Source: Artocarpus heterophyllus
Lineage: Eukaryota > Streptophyta > Magnoliopsida > Rosales > Moraceae
Assembly (NCBI GenBank): GCA_025403435.1
Contig: CM046345.1
Span: 1,364,001 to 1,428,000, forward strand
Reading direction: 5' to 3'
DNA: 64,000 bases
The position numbers and the translations under genes are program-made. Positions within the stretch are counted from its first letter, which is position 1; each line of letters starts with the position of its first letter. The notes beneath the pieces were generated by a model. It was not told the origin of the DNA. It made no database searches and saw only the letters and a program-made list of their open reading frames with translations. Shown here one piece after another: positions 45,324 to 58,063 of this stretch.

Positions 45324-48300
45324 CTATGATTGTTTGTAAACAAGGACATATGCTTGGTCATGCAAGACCTTACTTGTGCCAATTGGTACTACAGACGCAT
45401 CATCAAACCGCAACCACTGACCATTCGCATAGAGCGCATCTGCGGTATAGTGCCCCTTTGATGGCTCTCTCCCATGGTGAGTTATTGTAGCAACAAGTCC
45501 GTATTTACGGCCCTAGGTGAAAGAAAACAAAATAAAGAAATAAGCCAAGAACACAACTTGATTAAACGGAGAAATGATGGTTATGGGAACACAAAAATCG
45601 AAAGATATGTAAAGAGGAAAGGAATATAAGTGAAGGAAATGGAAGAATTCTCCTATAGGGTCTTGAGACAACCAAGATGGTGAGAACGACAGATGCAAAA
45701 CCGCCAAAAGCAGGCCCAACCCCACAGATAGATGGCACTGGCAGATGTCAAGTTTAAGGATGGAGAGCAGCATTTACCTCGGTAGATGAAGAAACGAGCA
45801 ATTCACGGCCTAAGACCAGCTCGAGTGGAAAATGCACAGGCTTAAGCAACTTAGTGCTTCCTTGGCTTCCATAACCGAAGCGCATCAAGTGCAGTATCAT
45901 TATCTTTGAAAGCAATTGGATTTTAGTTGATTTACTTGCAGTCACTACACCTCCCTGAAAACCATATGATGATAAACACCAAATGTCCAAATACGGTAAC
46001 AGATGAAGCAAATTGCATAATAAGATGTAAGAAAGCAATACAAGTTTTGCAAACCACATGTCTTCGGAAAGTGCAAAGCGAATAGTAGTTTGCTTGCATT
46101 TTTTATAAAAATGGAAAGAAATGCAGACAATCTTCAACATGTGTCCATGGCTTTATAATACCTTCGCAGTTGTTGATGTTCGATAGCCCTCGAGAGTTTC
46201 TGGAGCAGAGAACAGCTTAAATGCATCCTCAATAGTATGTACAGCTTCAGGGTGAATATCAAGATGGAGCAACATAAATGGTTGAACTGTAGCAGAAGCT
46301 CTGTTTCCTGCATAACGAAAAAAAATCTTGATTAGAACCACACATATAGAGCACAGATTAGCAGTGTAATAGGCAAGACGAAAAATGCTAATAGCAAAAG
46401 ATGGAGTTCACTGTTATTCATGGACAATGCACAACTACTCGATTTCCCAAGTCCTAAATACAAGATTCAGGAAAAAAAAAAAAAAACAAAAGAAAACCTC
46501 CCAAATTTTTGTGCGCAAACATGCCGGGAAAACTGAAAAACACAAAATGCTAATACACCTTTTGCCTTCACGACACTTCTCAATTGTCCTCCAAATATTT
46601 CACTCAGTTTCGAAGGAACAAAACTTTGAGTTCTTGTCACTGCAGATTTGTTCTTTGGGCCAACTGTCTCCCATTCGTCATCTTCTAAAGAAGACACAAG
46701 AGGTGATTTGCTCCCAACAGAGTTCCGGGGCTGTCCTTCAAGCTTAAGTAGTTCATCGTGCATTCTATCCATGACGAAGCTGAGAAACTCCTGTGCATCT
46801 TCCTGTCTGAAAACAGCAAAACATATAAGAGGAAATTACTAGTTGAATTATTCACATTCACATTCATTACTACAACTGAATGTGACTAAAACATACCATG
46901 CAAGCAGACTTTTATTGAAAAATGAAAAGGCTTCCAAAGATCAATATATGTATGCTAACTCAGCAAAACACAATCTTTTTTTGTGTTTCTTAAAAGTTTA
47001 CCAGTGGAAAATTGAAAACTCGAGGATCAGTCTCTAGAAACCCTATTTACAAAATAAATACACAAACACACACACAAAAGTTCACCAATATACTAGCATT
47101 TACTTATGCATGCACTGATTATCTTTGAAACTGCTCCTTCCCCATGCTCAAAAGGTCTAAATTTCATCACTGTTCTATTTCCAGCCAAAAAAAAATACAG
47201 AAGACCAGTATATTGAAGGAAGACAAAAAAAGAAAATTGTCTACGTAGATCATTCACATACCTTGGCCTTCCTGATATGCCACAAGAAATATCTGGAGTG
47301 AAGTTCTTCAAAACTCCTTCAAACATGGCAGGCTTAAAGGGCTTGCCAATATCAAGGGTATCTTTCTTCTTTAAGTTTGAACTGCTCGGCATGTCAAATT
47401 CAGAGACAAAATCCACAAATGCAGTCAAGTTGGGATAGCCAGCCTGATAAGAAAATCAATAATCAACAATAGAGAAAAACGGCCAAGAAAACTGGCTATG
47501 TTATGAAATATTGACATGTCATTTTTTAATAAAGTTTATTCATAGCTGAGAATATCAGTTCCCATAAGTACAAAACACAACAGAAACATAAACCACCAGT
47601 CACCGGATTACATTACTCACCTTGGGGAGGTTTTGATTTCTAAGCTCCAGCAGAAGCTGAACAAACGGTGAACAGGATAGGAGAGCCTGTACCGTTGCGT
47701 TGAGAAAACACAGATTCCCCGAGTTTATTAACCCGTGAGGAAGTAAGTGGATAGCAGGGATAACAGGCCCATTAGAGGCCTTCTTGGGGTCTTCCTTGGA
47801 CAAGGGTACTGATGAATTCTCAGCAATCCCATTCAGCAATTTCAGACTCGAAAATTCGTTCAAGAACCCATCTTCTTCATCCTCAAATTCAGGCATAGAA
47901 GTTGAACCAACATCATCTTTTGGGCCCTCATTCACGTCATTGCTACCCTGGAAACCATGGGTAGCAACATTAGCATGTCCATTCTCTTTTGGTAGATTAC
48001 AAACATCATGTGCTGCTTTCACATTCTTAACTACATTGTCCTTCTTCAGTGAATCCAAAGGCTCAACATGTTGGGTTTTTTCCTTCTGATCTTTGCTTGA
48101 TGTTTCAATAGATTTAGGGTCACCCAAAGCTTTCTCTGAAACAAAATTCACCGTCCCAAATTGCAGAACCTTCTTCTCCGCAGCCTTTTCAGCATTCTTA
48201 GATGACCGAGTCCTAAGTAAGGACCGAGTCTCATCCTCAGTGAACGAGCCAAACACTAATAACTGCAATACAAGAGATGTGTTATTAACTCGCAAAAGGG

Positions 48301-48965
48301 CTTGTCAAGAAAACCCCCGAAAAGATTGTTTTGATCCTTCTAATTGTTCCAAAAACACAAATGAAATGGCAAAGTTGAAACATTTCTTGCAGGACTTTCC
48401 GGTTTCCACAATATAATATAGGATGGTTTCAATTCTATAATCTTCTAATTGCTCCAAAACCACCAATGAAATCACAATGTTGCAAAATTTCTTATCAAGT
48501 AAAAGAGTTCACTATAGAATATAGGATACTTTCAATCCTTTAATCTACTAATTGTTCCAACACTAATAAAATTGCAAAGTTGCAAAGTTTATTATCAAGC
48601 AAAAGACTTCAACATAAAATATAGCATAGGATAGTTTCAATTCTGATCTTCTAATTGCTCCAAAAACACCTATGAATTTGTAAAGTTGCAAAATTTTCTC
48701 ACCAAGTAAAAGACTTGACCATAGAACCTAGGATGGTTTCAATTCTATAATCTTCCCCTAGTGCTCCAGAAACACCAATGAAATTGCAAAGTTGCAAAAT
48801 CTCTTAAACAAAACACACAACGATAGATACAAATGAGACTTATTAAATAACTAGACTTCTCATCCCTAAATTAACCAAAAAACCACATACCCATCAATCA
48901 AAACGCCATAAATGAATCAAAAAATTGGGCAAAAATAACAAAAACCCACCTCGGGATTACTCATC
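45324..48965 (-). CDS. UBP24: Ubiquitin carboxyl-terminal hydrolase 24 (UBP24)
   Basis: Cysteine protease that removes ubiquitin from proteins. Seven exons on the minus strand: 48951-48965, 47621-48262, 47262-47443, 46559-46806, 46162-46307, 45778-45954 and 45324-45512, all with GT-AG introns and phases that join to 532 residues (the Arabidopsis protein is of similar length). Exon 1 codes for only MSNPE. The N-terminus has the family [11 protein letters not shown] motif, then a low-complexity linker. The USP domain begins near residue 180: Cys box [12 protein letters not shown] with catalytic Cys190, QEDAQEF at 281-287, and His box KGHYTADA with His491, followed by RFDD (Asp507/508). The catalytic residues are intact. 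UBP24 has been linked to abscisic acid signalling in Arabidopsis; that is family knowledge, not seen here. A CT/GA-rich leader lies at 48966-49190, with a TATATATA run near 49242-49256. Confidence 0.95.
48330..48810. repeat. About 105-bp minisatellite in UBP24 intron 1
   Basis: Five diverged units, anchored by TAATTG(T/C)TCC-like strings at 48341, 48446, 48549, 48652 and 48759 (intervals 105, 103, 103 and 107). Each carries AATGAAAT-GCAAAGTTGCAAA, TCAAG(T/C)AAAAGA and AGGAT(G/A)GTTTCAAT(T/C)CT. The array occupies most of the 688-bp first intron, just after the 15-bp first coding exon. Confidence 0.9.
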
Positions 48966-49190
48966 TGGAGCGCAAAAATCCAAGCTTGACGAACCCTATG
49001 GAATCAATATGAGATTGAAAAGGTATGTTTTCCTGGTACTCTAACGGAGGACAGAGAAAGAGGAAGGCGTCAAAATAAGACATGAAACGAGGAGGCGGAG
49101 CTGTGAGAGAGTTGGGAAGAGAGAGCATTTAACAGAGGAAACTTCTCTGTCGTTTTCCTTCTTCTTCACTACTCTTCTTCTTCTTCTTAA

Positions 49191-49559
49191 TATTACAGAG
49201 CAAAACATCGACCTCTAAGAATGTAATTGTGTGTGCATGTGTATATATATATATATAGATTAGATTATATCATTGTTGAACGGAAAAGAGAGTGAAGAAG
49301 AACAAGAATTGGAAGTGTACTTGGTTATTAGGGTTAGGTTTTTTTTTCTTGTTTGTTTCCTTTTGGGAAGATTTTTGCTTTTGTTGTTTTTTTTTTTATT
49401 AAATTTCTATTCATTATAATAGGATTAGGATTGTAATTGTTTCTTCCACGCCGCAATTTTCGTCTCCATGCTTCAAAGAAAAAAGTAATAATAATTTCTC
49501 TTCATTTTTAATCTTTTCCTAATTATTGGTATTTTTCTTTTCATAATAAAGGATCTTTA
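49191..49559 (-). promoter_or_regulatory. Probable UBP24 promoter region
   Basis: On the minus strand a TATATATATATA run (49242-49256) precedes a GAAGAAGAAG-rich leader. No other gene is seen here. Promoter status is inferred from position. Confidence 0.4.
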
Positions 49560-49679
49560 GGGTCCGTTTGATTGGATATTTGAATCACGGTTTAAATCAT
49601 TTTACTACAATATTTTCTCTTATTAAAATTTAAATCTTCATTCAAATACTCTACTCAAATACTCAAACCAAATGGTCCC
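49560..49679. mobile_element. MITE (family A)
   Basis: 120 bp flanked by TTA on both sides (49557-49559, 49680-49682). Termini GGGTCCGTTTG and CAAATGGTCCC are inverted repeats with one mismatch. The inside is the reverse complement of the copy at 34281-34375. The TTA target and short inverted ends fit Tourist-type, PIF/Harbinger-derived elements. Confidence 0.85.
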
Positions 49680-49682
49680 TTA

Positions 49683-49994
49683 ATAATTGAAAATATCAAA
49701 CTGTTGTTTTTTGGCTTTGATACGTACAATGATGGTACCTTAAAATATAAATAAATAAAAGTTCACATTTTTTTTCTTGGTATGATGAAGACAACATAGA
49801 AAGTTATTAGGACTAAAACCGCTGCTTAGTACTTATTAGTAACTACCATTGCACATTATTAGGACTTCTATTAATTGCACATTTGAAACCAAAACTAATA
49901 ATAATTGCACATCAATCAAATAAAAAGGGAAGTTTAACAAATGACCTCTTTTAAAAAAAAAAAGGGGAAATTTTTAGAAGTTTACTCCACAATG
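49683..49994. other. Intergenic
   Basis: AT-rich, with recurring ATTGCACAT strings near 49850-49910. No gene seen. Confidence 0.6.
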
Positions 49995-50155
49995 GGGAGT
50001 TTGAAATGGTGATAAGAACCAGTAGTTAGAACCACTTTTACTATAGCATGTGAGAGATTTATACTGTAGCAATTTTTTTTATTATTACTGTAGCATATGA
50101 GAGCTTTACACTGTTTATAATTGAAAAAGTGGTGGGAACCACTTTTGCCAAACAT
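49995..50155. mobile_element. MITE (family B), decayed ends
   Basis: Shares TTAGAACCACTTTTACT-TAG, CATGTGAGAG-TTTATACTGTAG, TTACTGTAGCATATGAGAGC and TTTACACTGTTTATAA with the other family B copies. The right end GTGGTGGGAACCACTTTTGC-CAAACA and left end GAGTTTGAAATGGTG are weak inverted repeats. Boundaries are approximate and no target duplication is clear. Confidence 0.6.
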
Positions 50156-51164
50156 GACAAAGCAAAATAATATAAAATGCAAAGAGAAACAACCCTTCAG
50201 ATTAAAGACAGACGAACACAATTAGAATGTAACATGGTCCATTTTATTCTAATCTTAAATTTCTCCCTTTTGCAAAAATTACTCTTGAGTTGTCTACAAC
50301 ATTTGCTTCAAAATATATTGACGCTTAAATAGGAATAAATTGTGCTTACCTTCTCAACCAATACACCAATAGATAATTCGCCTTTTTCCTATTTTCATAT
50401 GAAGGATAAAATAGTTAAGCAAAAGGGTAATCCAATTTTTACAGCATAATATTTCACTTATTTAACACTTATTTTTTTAACACAAAAAAGAAAAGAAGAA
50501 TTTTTTTAAAACTTCAACACAGCAATCACCTCTAATGCTAAACGTAGAATTCATTATCTTCCACTCTAAGATTAAAAATAAAAAAATTGCTTATCACTTA
50601 GGCCTTGAACTGATAAAGAATGTGCCAAGACATTATAATCAGCAATTTTAGTGCAACTCAAATGCTTGCTTAAAGTATTTTTAATACAATGCTAAATGAT
50701 ATGCTAATGACAAATTTAGTATTTGAGTATATAAAAACATCTTCAATGTAATGCTATTTTTAATGTTAAATTTGCTATATGTTAAATTTTGTGGTATATT
50801 TACAAAGATTGGCATATAGAAAATTTGACATTTAATTCCTATAGGTTAGTAAATTGACCTTTTTTATTTTATTAATTACAACATTTTTACTTATTAATAA
50901 TTTTAATATTAAAAATTTACCTTTTACAATTTTCAATGTTTAATAATTATGATAAAAGATAAATATGACATTCAAAATAGCATTATGTATTGAAGTATAA
51001 AAAAAGGAAGAAATAGCAAAATAACATATTTAGATTGAAACTAAGAAAATAATGTTATATAGTTTTAAAATATGTAATTTATACAATACATCATGAGAAA
51101 TTGAGTAATATCCCATGAGAAATTGAGAACAAAAACTTCAAAATACTCCCACTTCTTTGTCCTC
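50156..51164. other. Intergenic AT-rich DNA
   Basis: No gene seen on either strand; only short frames. Confidence 0.65.
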
Positions 51165-51815
51165 TAACAATATTTATCAAGAAACACAGTATTTACCATG
51201 TAATATAAAATTAACCAGCGACTTCATTGGGCCGTCGAAAGCTGGAAAATACTGTATATTACTGTGTAAATACAAAAATTCACTGGCGACTTCGTCGGAC
51301 GGCAAGCAGCCAGAAAATACAATATTTTTTGAGAAATATCGTATTTACCATATAATACAAAAATTCACTGGCGACTTTTCATGAACTGCTGACAGCTGGG
51401 ATATACAGTATTTACTGGAAAATACTATATTTACCGTGTAAATATAAAAATTCAGTGATGACTTTACCGGACCTCGCGATGGTTGAAAAATACAATATTT
51501 ACTGAAAAATACCATATGTATCGTGTAATGCAAAATTTCACTAGCGACTCCGTTAACCATCGGCGGCCAAAAAATATAATATTACTTTGGTAATGCTATA
51601 TTATTATGTAAATATAAAGTTCACCGATGACTTCGTCGGACTATCGATAGCTAAAAAATACAATATTAACCTAATAATACTATATTATCGTGTAAATACA
51701 CAAATTTACAGGTGATTTTGTCTAACCATCGGCTGTCAGTAAATACAATATTTACCGATAAATACCATATTTACATATAAATACAAAAAATAACCAACGA
51801 TGTCGTTAGTCATGG
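51165..51815. repeat. About 86-bp minisatellite, eight units
   Basis: Eight diverged units anchored on GCGACTTC-like strings at 51218, 51286, 51371, 51458, 51544, 51626, 51712 and 51798 (intervals 68, 85, 87, 86, 82, 86 and 86). Consensus order is ACAATATTTACxG, AAATACCATATTTACCGTGTAA, ATACAAAAATTCACTGGCGA, CTTCGTCGGACxxTCGxCxG, then CCAGAAAAT. AT-rich and GC-rich halves alternate within each unit. No coding frame is conserved. Confidence 0.9.
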
Positions 51816-52041
51816 GACATTACAGACACCGGCAGCATCATCGGTGGCTAGTAAAAAACTTTGACGTCATCAAAATCACAATATCCTAGTCATAACACAA
51901 CCATAAAAAAATACCACAAAAAAAAGGAACCACTGCACTCAATGGTCGTCGACAAGCCGCTGCCACCACCGTCCATCGCCACGCGTCCACTGACACAACC
52001 CATCCTATAGTGCTCATAATCGGACAATCTAGCAAACCTTG
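51816..52041. other. Spacer
   Basis: A GC-richer stretch continuing from the minisatellite (CACCGGCAGCATCATCGG, CCGCTGCCACCACCGTCC). No gene seen. Confidence 0.5.
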
Positions 52042-55000
52042 TGTAACACCCAGGCATTTTTAGTGTGTTAAAAATGCAATAATTTAAGGATGACTGTTTA
52101 ATCTAATTCTTATGATAAGGTCCATAAAAGTTTAAAAAAAAGAAAGGATTTTAAAGGTAAAAATCATGTCATAGTTTTATATGAGAAATGAAGGATTTGA
52201 AAATAAGCTAGAAAGCTCAACTATTACAAAATGTATTGCAATAAATGTTAAGACGAAAATACAGTTTAAGGAGAAAAATATTATATAATAACATAAAAAA
52301 TTATACAGTATTAGAATAATGGAATGTAAGAAAGTATATTGATAAAATTATGTAGTATGAAAATTACAATGCAAAAGTAATACAATGTAAGAATTAGACT
52401 GTTTAAGGTTAAGCAGTATAAAAATTAGTCTGCTTAAGTTAAAGCAGTATAAGAATAATACTATTTAGAGAATATGGATGAATAAGGAAGGCTGTAATAG
52501 TATAGAGAATATATCGACCGTATAAGAAAAATATTGTCAGTATAAATTTGGACCGTGCAAAGTTAGATAATATTGGAATTACATTATGTGATAGATGCAA
52601 ATAAGTATAGGAGGTTGTGGGACCTCATGAACAGTATAGAAAAGAACACCGACAGTATAGAAAAAAATACTATTAGTATAAACTTGGACTGTATAAAAAG
52701 TTTTGTGGGACCCACTATGGACACCACAACGAATGGAAAATTGCCACCAAATCCCCTTAGGTGGCCCAATTACACATTGCCAAGTTAAGCTAGATGATGA
52801 CAAGTGATCAAATTTGATGAAAAATTACCAAAAATACCCCTTGAGGTGGCCAAATCAAATAATGCCAAGCTAAGCCACCTTTTTATCACAAATGATGTTA
52901 GTGATGACTCATGATGGTGAGTTATCAAATTTAGAAAGAAATCAAGTAGTATTTATCATATGATGCATGAAATAAGAACCAAGAAGTTAAGAAAAAAAAA
53001 AAAAAGCTCCATATTTCTCCCAAGAAAACTGTCCCCCCCTAGGAATTCTTTCTTAAAATTTTGATGAATTCCAAGCTCTAAATCATGCATTAAGGCAAGT
53101 TTAAGTGAAAGAGAAGAAGATGGAAGAATTTTCAAGGTAAAAACCCAAGCTTTTCTATTATATTTAAGGGTTTTATTCATGATTTGGATGAGATTTTCGT
53201 GGGTTGTGTTGTGGATGGTTTTCAAGGGGTTTTGAGATGCTTACAAGTGATCAAGAAAGGACAATCCCATTGCATGGATTAGGTAAAATCCTAGTCTTTT
53301 TATTTAAGTTCAAGTTTATTTTTTATGCATGCCAAGTGTTTGATGATATGTTTTGAGCTATGGCATGTAAATGGACCTTATGGCATGATTGTTTTATGCT
53401 TTATGATGATGGAGATGATGAAAGAAAGAAAGAAAGTAGGAATTTTGCATTTAAAAATAGAAAATTGGTAAAATTACAAAGTTTAGTTAGTTTTCAAGAA
53501 GTAATGGTCTAGAGGGCCTTAAAGGCCAATTTATGTTCCAAATATGGTATAGAATTTGTCAACACAGTGAGAAAAACAACTTTTTTGAGCAAAGTTTTGT
53601 GAAATTCTAAAAGGACTAAATTGTAAAGTTTTATGAAAGTTTAGCAGATTTGAAAATCAGCCAAAAAGGCCCCTGTAACGTTGGAATTTGAGGAAATTTA
53701 AAACACAAAAGTTGTAGAACGCATCAAAATTTTGGGACAGCATGGACAGTTTTCTAAAATTCTACTCGGTTTAGGAGCTATGAATTTTACGAAATTTTAA
53801 GCACAAAATTTCAAGAAATGGAAATATTATGAAATGTATTGAATTTGACCATGGTGCTTTTGTAAGTTTCATTCCCTGTGAACAAATTGAAGGTTTTGGT
53901 ATAAAGTTGTTGTTTTTGGTTTCGGGGGTAAAAATATAAATATTTTTGTATTTAGATAAAAAATATAAAATTGTGTGAAAATTAGGTTTTCACTTAGGAA
54001 CGTTGATTTCCTACACTACTGTAAGCAGTAAGTATCATAGATGCTAAGTTTTAAAGAAATTAAAGTTTAGTCAAGGAAAGAATGGAAGAAAAAAAGATTA
54101 AGGGCAAAATGGTTATTTTATGAAAATGGCAAAACGGACCCGAAATGCCTGATGTTGGAAAATACTCCTTCACGGGATTTTTTTCCGTAACATGTAAGAA
54201 ATGGAAGGATAAAGTTAAGCAATAAATTTTATAAAGTTACGAAAGGGACGAAAAACCTTTTAGGGGTAAAATCGTTATTTTTAAGAAAACGGCTAAAACA
54301 TAGTTGAATACTCTGAACTAGCAAAACGTTCTTAGATGAAATATGTTCCGTAATATGTTAAGTAACAAAATCACCAGTGAGATAGGAAGTTTAACTAAGG
54401 GTCGCTTAAGAACAAAGGTAACCTTGTAGGTTACAAAGTCAAGTAAAGAAGGAGGTAACCCCATGGGTTATCAAGCTAAGCAGAAAGAATGGTAACCTGG
54501 TGATTATATAATTAAATAAAGGAAAAGTAACCCAATGGGTTACAAAATTAAGTAAAGGAAAGGGTTAACCGATAGTATACCAAGTTATGAAAAATAATGA
54601 ATAAATATTTAATGTTTAAGTTATGTCATCAATCGAGTAGATTGATAATAAGAAAAGTTAACTACTAAGTCAGCTGTCGTTTGATCAGGACACAAAAGCC
54701 GACTAATAAAAGAAAAAGGAATAGAATAGAGAACGCTAGAGTATAATCTATGTAAGTTCATACCTCAACTACAGCATGAAGTAAGCAGCATGAAGTAAAT
54801 AATTTTCAAATGTTTATACATATATATATGTTTGTAAATGTGTTTGCAATTGTTATACAAGTTATTTTTAAAAGTATGTTTGCATCTATTATACAAAAGG
54901 TTTTACAGTTTAAATCAAGATTTACAATGTGTTTGCACCTATTATGTTAAAGCATGATTGCATTTGATATGCATAAAGTTTTAAAAGATCAAATACAAGT

Positions 55001-56160
55001 TTGCAATGTATTTGTAATAATTATGTTTAAAGTATGTTTGCATTTTTTTAAATGCATAATGTTTTACAGTTTAAGTTATAAGTTTTATGTTGCATTTGTT
55101 ATGCAATAAGTTTCAAAGAGAACAATTATGAATTATACATGTGTTTGCATATAATGTGTTAGCATTTTAAATGCTCACTAACGTTAAAAAGAAGGTAAAG
55201 TAAAGACGATAAAAGAAAGCGTCGTACCAGTCTCCTTGTTGTAAGGTACTGAAAGTAAAGTTAAAGTTTGACCTCCTTGATATGAGGTACATGACCTCGA
55301 TGTTCGATGGTCTCAAGTCTTCCACAAGGGAAGCGTTATGTTTATGATCTCATGATTAATGATGTTGGTATGAATACTAAAGTAAGATAAGGGAAGTTAA
55401 TGGACAAAGATAAAAAGTTAAAGTAAGAAATAAATGATCATAAGATGCTCATAACTGAAAGTTTATAATTGAACATAAATAAAATCATGCATTATGAATT
55501 TGTTTATCTTCCTTATTATAAAGTATTTACGTTAAATGCTTATGAAAAAAATTTTGAGAAATGCTTTATATTAAATGTTTATGAAAAACATTTTTATGTT
55601 TTCAAGAAAAGGTTTACAAAGGATGTTTTAAGAACGTTTCAAAGATGTTTTATGAAGAACGTTTATGACAAATGTTTTAAAAATGTTTAAAGAAAAACAT
55701 TTTAAGAAAAAGGTTTTTTATGAGAAAAGCTTTTAAAGTATGTGAAAATGATTTGTGAGATTTCGTTTGAACTTACTGAGCGAAAGCTTATTACAAATTT
55801 CTTCATGTTGTGGGTGTTCTATGAGTGACCAGTAGGACCTATTAAAAAAGTTGGGAGCTACAGAGGATAGATGTAAAGATTTAGGTATGGATACCACTAC
55901 AGTTTGCTTCCACTATGCAAAGAAAAGGTTTTCAACTATTTAATATTGTGTTTTCAAAGTTTTAAGAAAATCAGAATTTTATGAAATGCTTTCAAAGTTT
56001 TAAAATATTTATTTTATGAAATATTTTATATAATAATAAAAATAAGTTTTAAGTTACGATTCAATTAACGTTCTTGATAAGTTTTAAGAACGATTTGAAA
56101 TGGTTTTAAAGTCAAGTGATAAGCAGTGACTCAACTTAAAGTGCGACAGAAGTCGCAACA
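52042..56160. repeat. Possible large LTR-like block
   Basis: Begins TGTAACACCCAGG, a start common among plant gypsy-type LTRs, and ends near GAAGTCGCAACA. Inside are features seen in such LTRs: no protein coding, an ACTTACTGAGCGAAAGCTTA string (55772) and several local repeat fields (GTATAA strings at 52330-52700; the 37-bp array at 54417-54595; GTTTGCAT-TATGCA strings at 54830-55160). The flanks CCTTG and GTTTT do not match as a target duplication, and no second copy is in the window, so this is only a hypothesis. Confidence 0.3.
54417..54595. repeat. 37-bp minisatellite of palindromic units
   Basis: Five units with GGTAACC-like starts at 54417, 54454, 54491, 54527 and 54563 (intervals 37, 37, 36 and 36). 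Units 1, 2 and 4 contain strong inverted repeats: GTAACCTTGTAGGTTAC (7-bp arms), GGTAACCCCATGGGTTATC and GTAACCCAATGGGTTAC (8-bp arms around one base). Spacers are AAGT(C/A)AAGTAAAG-like. Confidence 0.9.
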
Positions 56161-58063
56161 GTTTTTCAGAACGTTCTAAAGGTTGTTAAACGAAAACAAA
56201 AATTATTTCAATATTTTTCTTACTAAGTAAGTAAGATTAATGTTTAAGAAACAATATTGATGAAAGTTAAGTGACTACCCGAAAAGGTAGGTCGTCGCAT
56301 CTTGTGGCTCCTGTGATGAGTTTTGACCCTAAACCCAGTCAATTGCAATCCAAAATCCATGACGAAGATGAGGTCATGGGATCTAACTTTTATGATGATG
56401 AATGCAGTTTCTCTCCACGATTGCTTCAGGCTCTTTCCTCGATCAGGACAGATTTCTCCTATATCGCAATGGATTTCTTCTAGATCGCAATGAAGAAGAG
56501 ATTGCTATTGCTTGAATTCCTCTCTTTTCTAATGGAGCTGTCAAGAATCCAAATCTTCATAACAACAAGCTCTACTGAACTTGCAACAATGACCTTTCCA
56601 TGGTGATGCCAATAATGATCGACAACGGCGATAGAGAAGAAAGCAAATACGGTGAGGAGGGGGATAACTCGGGTGAGAGAGGAAAGTTATGTGAGAGACT
56701 ATAAAGAAAAGGGTATTTTAGCTATTATACCATTACAACTTAATGACTTGCTATTATTTACTAAATTTTAAAATGTATGACATTCTTTTCATTAGCATTC
56801 TAAAAAACTGCTATTTTTTTCTAATTTTACAAAATAAAATAACACATTAAATATAGTATTTTATACTTTTTAATGGCAAATATAATATTAATATTGGCAT
56901 TTGTATTGGAGATAGTCTTAGTAGTAAATTAATTTCATGCCTTTAATAGTGAGGTTGAGAGTTTAAACCTGATGAGATTGTGAAAATGTACATTTTTTAC
57001 GGCTAAAATCAATTATTTTGCATTAACATTTCTCATTAATTTCCTTAATTATAGCATTTATGTGTTAATTGTGTTTGTGTAAAAATATGTTTAAAAATAT
57101 TTTTTACTGTGTTTTATGTTTAATAATATTTTTAATAATTTTTGGAATTATTTTTATGTGTTTTATAATTAATTAGTTTGTAAATAGTTAAAACCATAAA
57201 AATAATGTCGTGTAATTTTATTTTGAGTCTTAAAATATTTGTAAATAAGCTTTTGATTTATAAATATGTTTTATGATATTTCTAGTAATTTACAACAATA
57301 TTCTTGAATCTTAGATAATATATCTATTAAGGTTTGTTAATTTTAGAAATTTCTATTTATTTTTTTTGTATGTTTTGTGTGTTTTATTGTAAAATAAATA
57401 TATTTAAATTATTGTAGAAATTATGTTTGTAAAATAATTAATTTTATTTTCTTTTATATTTGAAATCTAGAAGAAAACGAAGCAAAACGATGTGAGAACG
57501 GGCAAAAAGAGACCTCAAATGCATCAAAAATCAAAAGAAAAGCCAAGTTGCGTCTCAAGGGTTGTCCAATCATGCCTCCAAGTTGAATCTATTCCATTCA
57601 CGTGTCCAGCCCCTCTACAAGTCCGCTATGCCTGATCCTACGTGAGCGCGTCATTGGAACCATCAGATCATCTTACCAGTCAATGAATCTAATGCTCAGT
57701 AAGCCTCTATCTGACGCCTTCATCCGAGTCGTTTGTTGAGTCTTCGTCAGCTCATCCTACGGTCTTCAATCAAAAAAACGTAAAAAAAAAAATCAATTAA
57801 ATCATATTTAAATTTGATTTAGAAATGTGGGCCTATAATTTTTTTTCAAAAAATCCTAAAATCTCTCATTTTGCCATCCTAGTTATTTTGCATTAAAAAT
57901 ATCCAAATAAAATAATTAAAATAATAAATAATATAAAAATTAATGTAAATAGTTACCATTCCTCTACTATAAACCCCCAATGGCATATATGCTTCACCCT
58001 TTTCTCTATAACTTGGAGTTAATTCTTTCTTCCTTTCTCCCTTCATGGGTTAGTTATCTCTTA
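56161..58063. other. Intergenic
   Basis: A frame at 56271-56483 with coding-like composition (VAPVMSFDPKPSQLQSKIHD) is not recognised. The rest is AT-rich and shows no gene. Confidence 0.5.
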
